DNA of 64,000 bases, taken from Rachicladosporium sp. CCFEE 5018 (Eukaryota; Ascomycota; Dothideomycetes; Cladosporiales; Cladosporiaceae). Shown piece by piece: positions 10,201 to 20,933 of this stretch. The stretch spans positions 383,286 through 447,285 of the forward strand of contig KZ111169.1 in the NCBI GenBank assembly GCA_002077045.2, given 5' to 3'. Position 1 is the first letter of the stretch; each line of letters opens with the position of its first letter. The notes beneath the pieces are model-generated. The model did no database searches and had not been told where the DNA came from. It saw nothing but the letters and a program-made list of their open reading frames with translations. Position numbers and translations under genes: made by a program.

Positions 10201-11487
10201 TCACTTCCCCATCAAAGTTCTTAGATCCGCCATCCGATAGTCCTCCCTCACAGTGACCCAATCATCCTTCAGTAACCCATAGCTCTCATTGTCGTACTTC
10301 TCCGGCTTCCTGGGGTTCAGCGCCCAGTACCCGAAATCCGCGTCAGCCTCGCGTAGATATCTCATAAGGTTATCCCAGTAGTGCCGATCGCCATCGCTGG
10401 CCTTATTCGGCGCACCGAATTCGCCAACCCAGACAGGCGCCTCGTCTGATCGCAGCAGGTAAGCCCACTTCCTCTCCATGTCTGCTGCGAAAGAAGGGTA
10501 TGGACGGCGATGGTAGGGCACCAGCGCGCCCCAACCAGACCAGGAGTACACGTGGCTGCTGTACACGACCCGATCGGGAATACTGAGGCTTACAGGCCGG
10601 CTGGCGGCGCCAGAGCAGTCATTCGCTGAGCTCGTACCTTCGACAAACATGAGCCAATTCGGCTGCATAGCTAACAGAGCTTCACTTGCTTGCTCGGCCG
10701 CAGTTGCCCAGCCATTCCAAGTCATGGTTCCCCACACGCCACGAGGCTCGTTGCGGAGGTCCGCGCCGATGACAAGCGGGTTGGAGATGAAGGGTCGCAT
10801 GATGGTCTTCCAGTTCTCGATCCAAGATGCTGTCGATTGCTTGACTTTGCAGATCGGACCGTACTGGTCATTCTTCCAGCTCGAGTCGCAGAGGTTCATC
10901 CCATCGCACCACACGGCATTGGTGATGTGATCGTTGATGATTACTGTGAGACCCTCATTGGTCATTGCTTCGACGCAGGCATTGAAGACGTCCAGAGCTC
11001 GAGGACCTGCGTCTTCTAGTGGCGCTTGGTCTCGTGTTTCGCTGTTCTGATACGGGTCCAGGAGGTCTAGATTTGCTTGCAGCCATCGAGGGTCGACGAC
11101 AGGGTTCTCGATGACCATCTGGTCCGAGTATGGAAATCTGACGCTGTTGAAGCCCATCTCTCGTATCGTCCGTGCAATCTCGGATCGATGTCTTATGTCC
11201 AGCCCCATCGCCACGAAGTTGACGTCGCTTGCGCCATACCAGTTTATTGAAGCCAGTTTGTGTCTCTTCCCGTCGGCATCGACGATATATCGTCCAGATG
11301 TCCTCAGCGGCGGCGTGAACTTCAGCTCAGCCTTACTCACACTGCTCGAAATTGGTTCCATGGCGATCCGAGAATACTGAGCCAAAGCGTCCGGCACGTG
11401 CTGCAACGCCAGTATAAGCATGCATATGATGAACATGAAGACTATCGCAATCCGCGTCAAGCGGTACGTTCTCTTCGAACCTGCCAT
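10201..11487 (-). CDS. Membrane-anchored glycoside hydrolase family 5 protein
   Basis: Intronless, 428 residues from the ATG at 11487. An upstream in-frame ATG at 11679 would add 64 arginine-rich residues before the anchor and is rejected as the start. Residues 10-28 form a single hydrophobic helix after a short basic tail (KRTYRLTR), predicting a type II membrane protein with the catalytic domain outside or in the secretory lumen. The GH5 hallmarks are present: GFNSVRFPYS around 112-121, LRNEP with acid/base E247, the conserved H/Y region SSHVYSW at 310-316, and nucleophile E356 in VGEF. The family includes endo-beta-glucanases, mannanases and related cellulase-like enzymes; the subfamily cannot be fixed from motifs alone. 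The anchor suggests a wall-remodelling role more than secreted biomass degradation. Confidence 0.9.
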   Translation of the reverse strand: MAGSKRTYRLTRIAIVFMFIICMLILALQHVPDALAQYSRIAMEPISSSVSKAELKFTPPLRTSGRYIVDADGKRHKLASINWYGASDVNFVAMGLDIRHRSEIARTIREMGFNSVRFPYSDQMVIENPVVDPRWLQANLDLLDPYQNSETRDQAPLEDAGPRALDVFNACVEAMTNEGLTVIINDHITNAVWCDGMNLCDSSWKNDQYGPICKVKQSTASWIENWKTIMRPFISNPLVIGADLRNEPRGVWGTMTWNGWATAAEQASEALLAMQPNWLMFVEGTSSANDCSGAASRPVSLSIPDRVVYSSHVYSWSGWGALVPYHRRPYPSFAADMERKWAYLLRSDEAPVWVGEFGAPNKASDGDRHYWDNLMRYLREADADFGYWALNPRKPEKYDNESYGLLKDDWVTVREDYRMADLRTLMGK

Positions 11488-12275
11488 ACTAGTGCTGAAT
11501 GATGAAGCGAAGCACGAGATACGAAGACGAAGTGATACCAGCCTCCAGGGCACGATGAAGGGAGCAGTGTTGGGGCATCGTGAGAGCACGCGACCTACCT
11601 TCAAATGCTCACGCGAGCGGCGCGGCAGTGAATGCCAACTCCTGCGTGGTGGAACTCGCTCCGCAGCACTCCGGCGCAAGTTATGCCTTCGTGAATGGAT
11701 GAAAAGAAGCTTGGCTGCGGGCGTGAGTGTGAGGTGAGATAGGGCTAGGGCGAAAGCGGCCGAGTGTGTCTTGGCGACGGGGTGCCGTGGCCGAGCTGGT
11801 GTCGATCCGGGTGGAGTAAGAGACCGATTGCGAGGCGTGGAACATTATCTAGAATGTGTTGCTGCCACGAACGATATTTGGGAAGATGCAGGCTTCGAAG
11901 CTTTGTAGTGAGGTCAAGGTTTGCCTCGTCGAGCAAGTGACATGTCGTCGTGGACAGCTGATGCCGAACGCCGACAAGGCTGCAACGTTGGAGTCAGGCA
12001 TGACTTATGAGCGAGTGATGACCGCATGAGTTCATTCCTGCCAACGCCATTGGGAGACAATAATGGCAACGACGGCCCTGTAAGAAGTGAAGTAGCAGAA
12101 CGTGGTTTTGGAAAGTAAGTATCGCTTTCTTCCACGACTCGATCCTCCCATCAATCAGAAGTCGGGAATCAACTCCGTCGCCGCGAGCCGTAGTATACCA
12201 TTGAGCAACAGGACTGCAACGAAACATCGGACCCATAAAATCGCCATAAGTACACCGTTGAGATCGACCACGAAC
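11488..12275. other. Divergent intergenic region
   Basis: About 790 bases separating two divergently transcribed genes. Short ORFs overlap the 5' regions of both; none is convincing. Confidence 0.5.
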
Positions 12276-13358
12276 ATGGACTTCATCAAGGAAACCCTCG
12301 CCGAGAACCTCACCGGCCCAGCCCACAACCTCGCCAGCGGCTCCGATGCCTTTGACCTCAAAACCGACGTCCCAGACCTTTCCGGTAAAGTCGCGCTCGT
12401 CACTGGAGGCTCTGAGGGCATCGGCTTCGGCTGCACACACACGCTCCTCACGCACAACATCTCCAAACTCTTCGTCCTCTCAGTCCGCGCCGAAAAGCTT
12501 GATGAGGCTTTAGACGCCGTAGAGGCGGAGTTGGGGAAGAAGGCCAGGGATGCGATCGTATGGAAGCAGTGTGATCTGAGTGATTGGGAGAAGACTGCTA
12601 ATGTGGCGAACGAGATCGCCAAAGAGACTGACAGACTGGACATCGTGATCAATGTCGCTGCCCGGGGCATCATGACACGCCAGCTGGCAGAGACCAATGG
12701 CACCGATCTGCACATGGCCGCAAACCACATCGGGCATGTGGTACTGACTTCTCACCTGCTCCCTCTCCTCAAGAAAACCGCAATAGCAGGCAACATCGTC
12801 CGCATCGTCAACTTCGCCTCAAATCTCCACGAGCAAACCCCCAAGGAGACGCAATTCGCCAGCGTAGAGGAGCTGAATCGCGACTACGGCCCACAGCAAC
12901 AATACGCCCGCTCCAAGCTCGCCACGCTGCTTTACTCGAAATACCTCTCCCGGCACCTCACGCCCGAGAACCCAGGGATCCTGGCTAATGCAGTGCACCC
13001 GGGCATCGTTGACACGGCGCAGACGAACGAGCATATTCACGAAGCGTATCCGTTGTTGGGGTACGGGATGTCAGTGGGCATGAAGGCGTTTCGGAAGGAT
13101 CAGTTTGAGGGGTGTGTCAGTGCTATGTATGCTGCTACTGTGGCGGAGAAGAGCGGGCTGTACAGTAAGTGGTACCGAGGCTGCGGAGTGAAGGGTATTT
13201 GCTGACAAGTCGTAGTCTGTCCGCCGAAGATCATTGAGCAAGGCAGCGACAAGGCCAATGATCCGGAGCTTGCGGAGCGGTTGATGAAACTTACGAAGGA
13301 GGTTGTGGACGAAAAGACGGGGGCGTCGAAGAAGGGATGTCCGTTGAAGATGTACTAA
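12276..13358 (+). CDS. Short-chain dehydrogenase/reductase (SDR family)
   Basis: Exons 12276-13164 and 13216-13358 (intron 13165-13215, GTAAGT...GCTGAC...TAG); 343 residues. Rossmann cofactor motif TGGSEGIG at 43-50, NAA-like NVAARG near 127-131, catalytic Ser around 182, and YARSK (Tyr210, Lys214) define a classical/extended SDR. The spliced C-terminus reads YICPPKI...GCPLKMY, as in related fungal SDRs. The substrate is unknown. An in-frame ATG at 12102 would add 58 residues before the fold and is not preferred. NAD(P)H-dependent oxidoreduction of a small hydroxyl or carbonyl compound is the family role; no pathway partners are adjacent. Confidence 0.92.
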
Positions 13359-13419
13359 GTGCAGTATAGTCAACCCTTGATCCACCAGCGACTAGAATCG
13401 CACCACTGTTCTCCTCCGC

Positions 13420-14336
13420 TTAGTCCTCCATATCCACTTCCTCGGTAGTTGATTCGCTAGCTTTACTCGCCCTACAGTGTAGTCAGAAAACGAATCCCAC
13501 ACCCCAGACAAAGAAACTTACTGCTGCGGCGCACGCTTCATTCTCTCTTGCACACGCAGAGCGACCTCTCGTTCGAGGACCACACTTTCAGACTTGGCCT
13601 GGTCAAAGGCACGTCGCAACTTGGCCAATTGCTCACAGAGCACGATTTTGTCGTGTGTAGCTACCGCAAAGTCACGCGAGTTATTGTCCGCCGAGGAGAT
13701 CAGGAATGCGTCGTCCGCTGCAATACCTTCGAGACAGAGTTTAAGCCCTCTAGTTCTAGCATGCTCCTCTCTGAGGGCGCGAGTATACTTTCCAATCTCA
13801 TCTGTCACCAAGTTCAGCACTTTGATGTATGCCGCTGGATGGTTCATAGTATCATTCGCGAGACTTGGGAAAGACGCTGCATCGCTTGTTTCGGCCGGGC
13901 CGGCCCTCTGGACCCGTGCTTCAAGGTCCTTATTGGCCTTGGAGAGATTGTTGTTTGACGCCTTTAGCTTATCGGCATCCGCTTTCTCTACTTCAAGGGC
14001 CCGGTTCGAAGTCTCGATAGACGTCTCCAGGTCTTTAACGTTTCCGTTGAGCGCCTCAATGAGCGCCCTCAGATCTTTGTTTTCCGTGGTCGCATTGCTA
14101 AGAGCGATCCGGAGGGCGTCTTTGTCTTCGCTTAGACCCTTAGTTGTGGCTGTCATGTCGACTTTAGACGCTCGGAGCGTATCGTTATCCGTTAGGAGCT
14201 GCAAAGTCGAGGCCCTAAGGGTCTCACGCTCGGCCCTGATAGTACCCTTCGGGTTTTTAAGTGGTATGCCTTTGCGAACTGCGACGCCGAGTGGACTCAT
14301 GTTAGAGTAGAAGGTAGGGTGATAGTCAATGATCAT
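13420..14336 (-). CDS. Coiled-coil protein of unknown function
   Basis: Exon 1 13522-14336, intron 13472-13521 (GTAAGT...TCTGAC...GTAG), exon 2 13420-13471; 288 residues. The spliced C-terminal tail is acidic (QASKASESTTEEVDMED). Residues about 30-145 are a long heptad-like helix with repeated short blocks (ETLRAS, DTLRAS, DALRIA, KDLRAL, KDLETS, KDLEAR). A less regular middle follows, and then a second predicted helix at about 235-268. There is no enzyme motif, signal peptide or membrane segment. A second in-frame ATG at 14300 is an alternative start. I do not recognise the family. Its upstream region contains unusual inverted and direct repeats. Confidence 0.7.
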
Positions 14337-14460
14337 GAAATCGTACTTCGTAACAGAGATGTTGATCGTAGAGCAGAAGCAGAGAACAAGTGAAAAAGAG
14401 TAAAAGGAAGAGGAAATTAGACGGGGAAGGAGTGTACTCTTATACCTACACTCAAGCCAA

Positions 14461-14509
14461 CTACTTCAATTACTAGTAGTTCGGATCGAACTACTAGTAG
14501 TTCAAGTAG
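14461..14509. repeat. 23-bp imperfect inverted repeat with 3-nt centre
   Basis: Arms 14461-14483 and 14487-14509 pair with only two mismatches around a GAT spacer. The inner 12 bases of each arm (ACTAGTAGTTCG) pair perfectly. It lies in the 5' region of the coiled-coil gene at 14336 and could form a hairpin or bind a dimeric regulator. Confidence 0.85.
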
Positions 14510-14664
14510 TTCTTATTGGCGTGTAGAGCTCACGTACACTAGACCGTTTTGAGAGGGCTCCACCTGTTAAGTACCAATAATTCGGCGGCATCGAGGACTC
14601 CATCTCGAGTGGCCGAGCATTTCGAAGGACCTGATAGTCGTCGACTGATTGATGTTCAAGGACA

Positions 14665-14699
14665 ACTAAAGTAGTTATAGGTTACTAAAGTAGTTATAG
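14665..14699. repeat. 16-bp direct repeat
   Basis: Two identical copies of ACTAAAGTAGTTATAG (14665-14680 and 14684-14699) are separated by GTT. The GTAGTT core also occurs in the inverted repeat 160 bases away. The rest of 14337-14867 holds no convincing gene. Confidence 0.85.
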
Positions 14700-14867
14700 C
14701 TGGGCCAGATAAGCTTTAAGCTCGGACCTTGAGCTGCCGTAGCGGCTGGGCGAGAATGTATATGTGCTGGGCACACGGAATACTGCATGGATGTCGCGCA
14801 AGCTCGTGACGATCGAATTCAGAAGCTAATACCACTCTAGTATCGACATATCAGTAAGGTGCTTTGC

Positions 14868-15872
14868 TCACCCAGAACGGTACCACACAAACTCACAGAA
14901 CGGCTTCTTCGCCTCGTTCACACCCTCCTCTGAAGCGAACCGAGCGACTTGCGGGCCCAGACAGAGACCCGAGGCGCTCCAGTTTGCGATCTCGTTCTCA
15001 TTTCGAACACAGTGAACGTCGTACGCCCACTCTCTGCGTTTCAACGTCTCCATTGCAGCGTCTCCACTATCCTCCACGATGATGCGAATATGACTGATGT
15101 ACTCCGATGCGTCGCCTCGTTGCGCAAGCGACTTGCACACTCGGACGAGCTGCAGAACGGCGGGCGCGAACATTGCTTTGTTGTAGAGCTCGAGACACAC
15201 TACCCTAATTGTTAGTGTCTTGATCGCGATCCGAGATGTGAGGCCAGAGTATGTGAAGCCTGGTCCATGGTGGAGGAGTTGATTTAGAAGTGTCAATAGA
15301 GACCGGAAACCGGAGCCTGGCTGGCGGGGCCAGGAATCATTCGAGACGAAGGACTCTGGACTGAAGATTCGGAGCGTCACATCAAGATTGACGGGCACGC
15401 GGCTGATGATCACAGGAGGGAGCAATGTCCATGTGGGATAGAAGATGAAGCCCTTGGCCATCACGTCCAGACGCAAGTCCTGCGGCCTAGCGTTCTTGCA
15501 TTCGTTGGTAAGAAGGTCCAGCACTTCTTTTCGACTTTGATGACAGACCTTGAGTAAGGCGAAGAGACTGGTTCGGAGCAAAGTGGTTGGGTATGCAATG
15601 TCTTTGTGAGTCGTCCTGCCTTCCTGACGCTCGACCCGTGGACCCGAGAACAGCGGACTTGGCGGTGGTGAGTTCGTGCTGTGCATGGCGTGTTCCCAAA
15701 TCTGGAGACGCAGCTCCTTAGGCAGTTGGAACAAGATAGACTCTCTCTGGTCCGACGGCTGCGATGCAGATCGGCTGAGGCGTGGTACATGAGTATAAGC
15801 GTGAAGATCCGTGAAGAGTGGCCATCGCAGGGCTCCAGCATCCGGGAGGAAGGCCAGAATCCGGAAGGACAT
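14868..15872 (-). CDS. 2EXR/F-box-like fungal hypothetical protein
   Basis: Intronless, 334 residues. An FQLPKELRLQIWEHAM stretch near residues 48-63 matches the LPxELRxxIW signature of the fungal 2EXR domain, a diverged F-box-like module found in large ascomycete families. Downstream segments with LLKVCHQSRKEVL and FIFYPTWT are also typical of this group. No catalytic motif is present; function is unknown. It is divergently arranged with the EMC7 gene. Confidence 0.75.
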   Translation of the reverse strand: MSFRILAFLPDAGALRWPLFTDLHAYTHVPRLSRSASQPSDQRESILFQLPKELRLQIWEHAMHSTNSPPPSPLFSGPRVERQEGRTTHKDIAYPTTLLRTSLFALLKVCHQSRKEVLDLLTNECKNARPQDLRLDVMAKGFIFYPTWTLLPPVIISRVPVNLDVTLRIFSPESFVSNDSWPRQPGSGFRSLLTLLNQLLHHGPGFTYSGLTSRIAIKTLTIRVVCLELYNKAMFAPAVLQLVRVCKSLAQRGDASEYISHIRIIVEDSGDAAMETLKRREWAYDVHCVRNENEIANWSASGLCLGPQVARFASEEGVNEAKKPFCEFVWYRSG

Positions 15873-16267
15873 GACTGAATCTGGTCTATCGGTTCGAGAG
15901 GAGAAAGAGCAGTGTGCTTTCGAGCCTTGCTACAAGCTCCAGAAAGCTAAGATAATTGTTCCCAGATCGTCGTGGGTGGTCGTAGGTTTGTCTGGGTTGC
16001 TACGAGCCTCAGTCGCCGGGCACAATGTATACTGGCGACGCGAGAAGAAGCTGCCGATATACTTGCGAGGACATCTCCAAGAGTGTTGTGTTCAAGTTGA
16101 GGACGGTAATGATGCTGCAGACCGGTGTGAATGTGAAAGTCGCGGGGCTTGGCTTGGCACTTGGGTTTAGGTCAGCGTTCGATAAGACGAACATATGTTT
16201 GAACCTATGCATCACCGAGCTCTTCGAATACCCGTCTCGTCTTAACGCGCATATTTTAGGAACCACT
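15873..16267. other. Divergent intergenic region
   Basis: About 395 bases between divergent genes; presumably a bidirectional promoter. No ORF of note. Confidence 0.5.
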
Positions 16268-17049
16268 ATGAGGCTATTGTTTCTGGCCGCAGCGCTGGGC
16301 TTTGCCCAAGCCATCTCTGCCGCCAAACTCACCATCTCGATCCCACCCTCCCCACCAGTCCTCCCCAACCCAGCGACGCTCCCCTCCTCCACCCACGCAG
16401 TCCTCCTCGGCTCCCCAGGCATCAAGCACACCGCCCCTCTCCGCCGCGACAACACCTTCGTCTTCCCCTCATTAGCAGCAGACAGCTACCTCCTCACAAT
16501 CTACTCCCGCGATCACGCTTTCGCCCCCTACAGAGTGGACATCACGGAAGCCGCGGCCGCCTCAGCACAGCAGGATGTGAATATCTGGTGGACGTACAGA
16601 GGCAACGAATGGAGCAACAAAGGCCCACTGCTAGGCTCAGGACAAGATGATCTACGAGTCGAGATCCGACCCACCGGAATGAAGGACTTTTACCAACAGC
16701 GCGGCGGGTTCAACCTTGTCGGATTCCTCAAGAGTCCCATGATCTTGATGGGCCTGGTGTCTGTGGTCATGATCTTCGGGATGCCGTATTTGATGGAGAA
16801 CAGTGAGGCCCTGCTTGATCGTGCGTTGTGCATAATGAAGGGAGAAGATTGGGCTAACTTTGTGCAGTGGATCCGGAGACGAAGAAGGAGTTCGAGGAGA
16901 TGCAGAAGAGTGGTCCTACAGCTCAGGCGTCGAGTGCTGTGGACTCGATACAGAATTTCGATTTGGCTGGGTTCTTGTCGGGAAAGAGCGCGAGCTCGTC
17001 TGGGGCTGCGACTCCGGCGGCTGCTGGAGGTGGCGCGAAGAAGCGATAG
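16268..17049 (+). CDS. EMC7: ER membrane protein complex subunit 7
   Basis: Exons 16268-16802 and 16868-17049 (intron 16803-16867, GTGAGG...GCTAAC...GCAG); 238 residues. A signal peptide (MRLLFLAAALGFAQAISA) is followed by a beta-rich luminal domain, one transmembrane helix (about residues 157-176), and a short cytosolic tail. The tail reads MENMDPETKKEFEEMQK across the splice junction, a signature of EMC7. The EMC inserts tail-anchored and multi-pass proteins into the ER membrane; EMC7 is a peripheral luminal subunit. The longer upstream frame from 16025 has no signal peptide and is rejected. Confidence 0.93.
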
Positions 17050-17472
17050 ATGTTGCACATATCACGGACCTACAGTCACCTACAAGTCTGTCGCAGCGAG
17101 CTGCATGGCGCGCGTCCACACCTGAGTCCGACACATCGAATATTCCGGCGGACATTGAGCAACGCAGTGGTCTGCGAGCTGAGAGCACAGCATCTGACAG
17201 GAACACTGGGGCTACTTCTCTGTCTGCACTTGGTCCGTACTCTCACATTGTCCACATATGCTTTGCCGTGGCAGTCGTCGCACATACTCTTCTCCGATGT
17301 TCAAGCTCCACAGCAGAGCTCGACATTTAGCCTGATACGCATTCAGTATGCCGAACAGCATCATTCTCAACATTCATCTTATTATCCTACACCTTGAGCC
17401 AAGAAATTCCTCGCAACGACACAGTTTGCTCCCTGACCTGAACTTTGGCCTACTAAGCCGTCCAACAACACC
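17050..17472. other. Gene-free interval
   Basis: About 420 bases between two genes on the same strand; holds the EMC7 3' UTR and the promoter of the oxidoreductase gene. Confidence 0.5.
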
Positions 17473-18711
17473 ATGGCGCCCATCAAAGTCGGTCTCATCG
17501 GCTACGGCTTCTCTACAAAATGCTTCCATCTCCCCTTCATCACCCCAAATGAGGACCTGGCAGTCTATGCTTTCCTGCAGCGTGCCGAGGCTCCAGCAGA
17601 GAAATCTGGCGTGGAGAAGGGCAAGCACTGTACCGTCGACTACCCGCAAGCCAAGCACTACCGCACGCCGGAGGACTTCTTCGGCGACAAGGAGATCGAG
17701 CTCGTTCTTGTTTGTTCCGGAGGATTGCATACGGAATTCGCAGAGCAGGCGATGAGGGCGGGAAAGCATGGTGAGCTTGGCCACATTCCCCATTGGTTCG
17801 AGGTGGTAGTACTGACTGCTCGCAGTCGTGGTCGAGAAGCCCTTCACTATCACCTCCGAGCAGTCAGACAGCCTCATCAAGACCGCAAAGGAGACAGGCA
17901 AAGTCTGCACTCCTTTCCAAAACCGCCGCTACGACTCCGACTTCTTGACCCTGAAATCGCTGATCGCCACCGGCGCCCTCGGCGAGATCACAGACTTCAC
18001 AACTCACTACGATGTCGACTATCCTGAGTGGGCCCTCAAGTGGACCGAGAAGGAGTTCATCCAGGGTCAGGGCATGCTGTACGGCCTTGGCACGCACAGC
18101 ATTGATCAGACGCTGCTGCTGTTCGGGCAGCCGAAGAGCGTGTGGGCAACCACGAGAAGTCTCCGCGGCGAGACAGCAAACGACGACACGTTCACGGTCG
18201 TGCTGCAGTATGGTGGCGACAAGAAGAACCTCGTGACGACTGTGAAGACGACGATCGTGAGCAGTCTGCCAACGGAACGGCAGCTGAAGTATCTTGTCAG
18301 AGGACGAGATGGGACCTTCATGAAGGTAACACTTCTCCCTAATCTCCGATGGCGATCCGGTCCACTGACATCTCCCAGCACGGCGAAGACCCTCAAATCG
18401 ACCACCTCTTCGCCGACATGCCAGCCGACGACCCGAAATTCGGCATCGAGCCCGAATCCACATACGGCGAGCTGTGGACGAAAAAGCAAGTCGTTGACAC
18501 GCAGACGCAGGACGAGAACACGAAGCTCTGGGGAGGGAAGTATAAGAGCCAGCAGGGCTTTTATGTCAATTTCTATAAGGACGTTGTGAGCTCTATCAAA
18601 GATGGGAAGGCGCAAGCGATCAAGCCGGAGGAGAGTAGGATGGGGATTCGGGTTATTGAGATGGCGTTGGAGAGTAATCGGACGGGGCAGGTGGTGGCGT
18701 GGAGGGACTGA
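17473..18711 (+). CDS. GFO/IDH/MOCA-family NAD(P)-dependent oxidoreductase
   Basis: Exons 17473-17770, 17826-18325 and 18379-18711, with introns of 55 and 53 nt that have GTGAGC and GTAACA donors and CTGAC branch sites; 376 residues. The N-terminus holds a Rossmann glycine motif (VGLIGYGFSTK). The EKPF cofactor/substrate motif is restored exactly across intron 1 (KHVVVEKPFT). The C-terminal half has the alpha/beta domain of this family (FTTHYDVDYPEW, GLGTHSIDQTLLLFG). Family members oxidise or reduce sugars, inositols or dihydrodiols; the substrate cannot be told from the sequence. The protein is probably cytosolic, as no targeting signal is seen. Confidence 0.92.
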
Positions 18712-18854
18712 GCAACGGAGTTGTAAGTTGCATCATACCTTGCCAAGTACTGATGTGCTGCCGAGGCAGATCACTTCCGCTTGAGGCTCCAAGACCGTCT
18801 CTACCACAAAGACCCAATCATCCATGGGATGGGCCCCGCAAATCTTCTCCACGT

Positions 18855-19223
18855 TTACTCCTGTTCCTGGTCCGACGAATCCCGATCGTCAAACACCTCA
18901 CATACATGCCGATCCAACTCTCCCACCAGACCTTGGAGCTTCTCCTCGTCGTCAATAACGTAGGAAGCATGAAAATACGCATACGCAGCTTTCAGGTATG
19001 CGCCATATAGCTCGCGGACTTCCTCCAAGGCCGCGTTGGACGATGGGCGATTCAGGTCATGTACTTGCTGCAAGACTGTGGTTGCGATGGAGGTGGCTAT
19101 GTCGTCGGCAGCGAGTGTGTTGTCGGGATGGAGCTGCAGACCGGATAGGGCTGTACTGACAGCCGTGATGATGATGAATTGTAGACCTGCCGGGTTGACG
19201 GAAAGATTGGGGGTGGCGGACAT
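18855..19223 (-). CDS. Array paralog A, single N-type domain, unknown family
   Basis: Intronless, 122 residues. It carries the N-type module of the array: an amphipathic helix (LQFIIITAVSTALSGLQL), then PDNTLAADDIATSIATTV, a linker, and LKAAYAYFHASYVIDDEEKL. The same elements recur in members D and E at matching spacing (for example APNNTITPLEISKQIG and YAAACRYFRERFNIDNVEAL in E). Most of the protein is predicted helical. It ends in an acidic tail without the second domain seen in E, F and G. I do not recognise the family. It is the most downstream member of the reverse-strand array. Confidence 0.6.
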   Translation of the reverse strand: MSATPNLSVNPAGLQFIIITAVSTALSGLQLHPDNTLAADDIATSIATTVLQQVHDLNRPSSNAALEEVRELYGAYLKAAYAYFHASYVIDDEEKLQGLVGELDRHVCEVFDDRDSSDQEQE

Positions 19224-19361
19224 GGTGCTGCTAGGTGGTTTAGGTGCACGATGAGTGGAGTGAGTAATAGCCCTCTTGAGATGCGAGATGAGCTTACCTC
19301 TTATATCATAAGCGCTGACAGAGGCTCACAGAGGGTCCTAGGTGGCACTGGACGGTCAGAG

Positions 19362-19601
19362 TCAGAAGCAAATCGACGAAAAAAGCCAGTCGAAGCTAGC
19401 GATCGAAAATATGTTGAACATCTCGTTCAAATAGTACGTCCTCCATTTAGCTGAGCCTCTCTGATAGACCGGGCGTGTGCTGAGCGTGACAGGATCGCCG
19501 CCATCGGGGGCAACAGAGAGCAATGCAAGAGCAACGGAGGACTTAATGAGGGCGCTGAGGGCGGCAGAGGTGGTGTCTATGGTAGGTCCGGACTGGGACA
19601 T
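19362..19601 (-). pseudogene. Array paralog B, apparent truncated copy
   Basis: Open frame of 79 residues. The first half (SAALSALIKSSVALALLSVAPD) has the size, hydrophobic pattern and position of the first helix and P-D/N turn of members A and D. After this, similarity is lost and the frame continues with unrelated, non-helical text. I read it as a truncated or decayed copy; it could also be a spurious ORF. Confidence 0.35.
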
Positions 19602-20143
19602 GGTACGTGGATGGCTGATCGTTAGACTCGGATAACTATGCGCTGACTTTGAAATGAAATGGTACCATTCGTCTTTGTTGCTTGCGGTCGCTAAACGGAT
19701 AGATTCCGGAGAAGAACATGGACTACTCTCCCCTAAAGCGCATGCTCGGCAGCGAAGGGCTGAGGCAAAAGACGAAACCTAAGCCGGGGATTTTTATGCT
19801 CGCTGTTCGTTCTGATATGGTCCAGAAGACTGCGACATGCTGGTGTGGTCGGTGACCAAGCTATGACGCCGATAGAGACAGTATGGGAGAGCACACGGAC
19901 GAGGAGATACCGACGGGACTGTGAGCTTTGTCATTCTGATCTCCTCGAACCATGTACGCTGTGCTCATCCGCCCCCCTATCTCAGCTCACGTCTACACTC
20001 ACGAGATCCACCTATCAGACGGCCCATCCAAGCCTCGTTTGCCAAGCCAACAACTCCTTCAAATCCGGTCTGTCAACCAAACTCCCCAGCTCCACATCTG
20101 CCGTCCAACGAATTCCTCTTCGTTCCTCCGCAACATACTCCCT

Positions 20144-20536
20144 CTACTCCTTCTCCGAGATATCGATCCCCAGCGCACGACTCCAGCTAGCCAGACGCAG
20201 CGTCATCCTCGCCTGCTTGAGGCCGCGTGCCTGACAACGCTCTCTCGCCGGGGCGGTGTACCTCTGCTGTCTCACAGTCAAAGCAGAGCTAGCGCGAGCC
20301 GGTACACTGTCTGAAGCCAGAAGATTGAGCATCTTTTTGACGGACTTGGCAACGATCTTCTTGCGTTGCTCGGTGTCGTTCGGGTCGTAATTGGGGTTGA
20401 GCACCGCTTTGAGGGCTTCGGTGAAGGCGAGATCGAAGAGCGATTCGGGTGTTGTGGTGATGGGGGTGTAGGTGATGTTGTTGTTGGTAGTGGCGGTGGT
20501 GGTGGTGTTGTTGGCGATGGGAGTGGTGGAAGACAT
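20144..20536 (-). CDS. Array paralog C, diverged
   Basis: From the ATG at 20536, 130 residues. A Thr/Asn-rich N-terminus (MSSTTPIANN and a T/N run) precedes a helical segment (LFDLAFTEALKAVLNPNYDPND). The C-terminal part (VRQQRYTAPARERCQARGLK) lines up loosely with the LRESYIKAAKAYCDKTYGID segment of D. The MSS start in the GGAAGACAT context (reverse strand ATGTCTTCC) is shared with D and E. The similarity is weak, and this member may be degenerate. Confidence 0.45.
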   Translation of the reverse strand: MSSTTPIANNTTTTATTNNNITYTPITTTPESLFDLAFTEALKAVLNPNYDPNDTEQRKKIVAKSVKKMLNLLASDSVPARASSALTVRQQRYTAPARERCQARGLKQARMTLRLASWSRALGIDISEKE

Positions 20537-20933
20537 GCTTGAGGCTTTGGGAGGGTGGTGTTTGGAGATGTTTGATTTTGGTCGGCGTAATGGGGAGTTG
20601 GAGTATGCACCTCTCTCTCTGGTACTGATTGCTAGCTGCTTTTCAGGAATGTGTGAAAGAGGCTCGGCTTTGTGGGAATGGTGTTTGAGAGAAGCGGTCA
20701 GCTTTTCCGGCAAGCTGCAGTCTTGGGCTAGAGACATGGGCGACAAACGAGGTGCCGACGGCCTCATGCATATCGATCTGGAAGTTGACGCTACTGCGGC
20801 GACACTACATGCAAGACTTAGAGCTTACTCTTGGATCGATGCGGCGGGGCCGAGGATCAAGAGGGAGCGTGCTACCTACTCACTCGCTACCTGCCACGAT
20901 CGGCTTTGTGGCTGTCCATGCACATAGCCTCAG

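Noticed and set aside
10201..11679. Longer GH5 model starting at 11679
   Set aside because: The additional 64 residues are Arg/Pro-rich and precede the membrane anchor; the start at 11487 gives a normal type II N-terminus.
13420..14336. Coiled-coil gene as part of a transposon because of nearby repeats
   Set aside because: The repeats do not flank the gene on both sides and no transposase-like motif is present.
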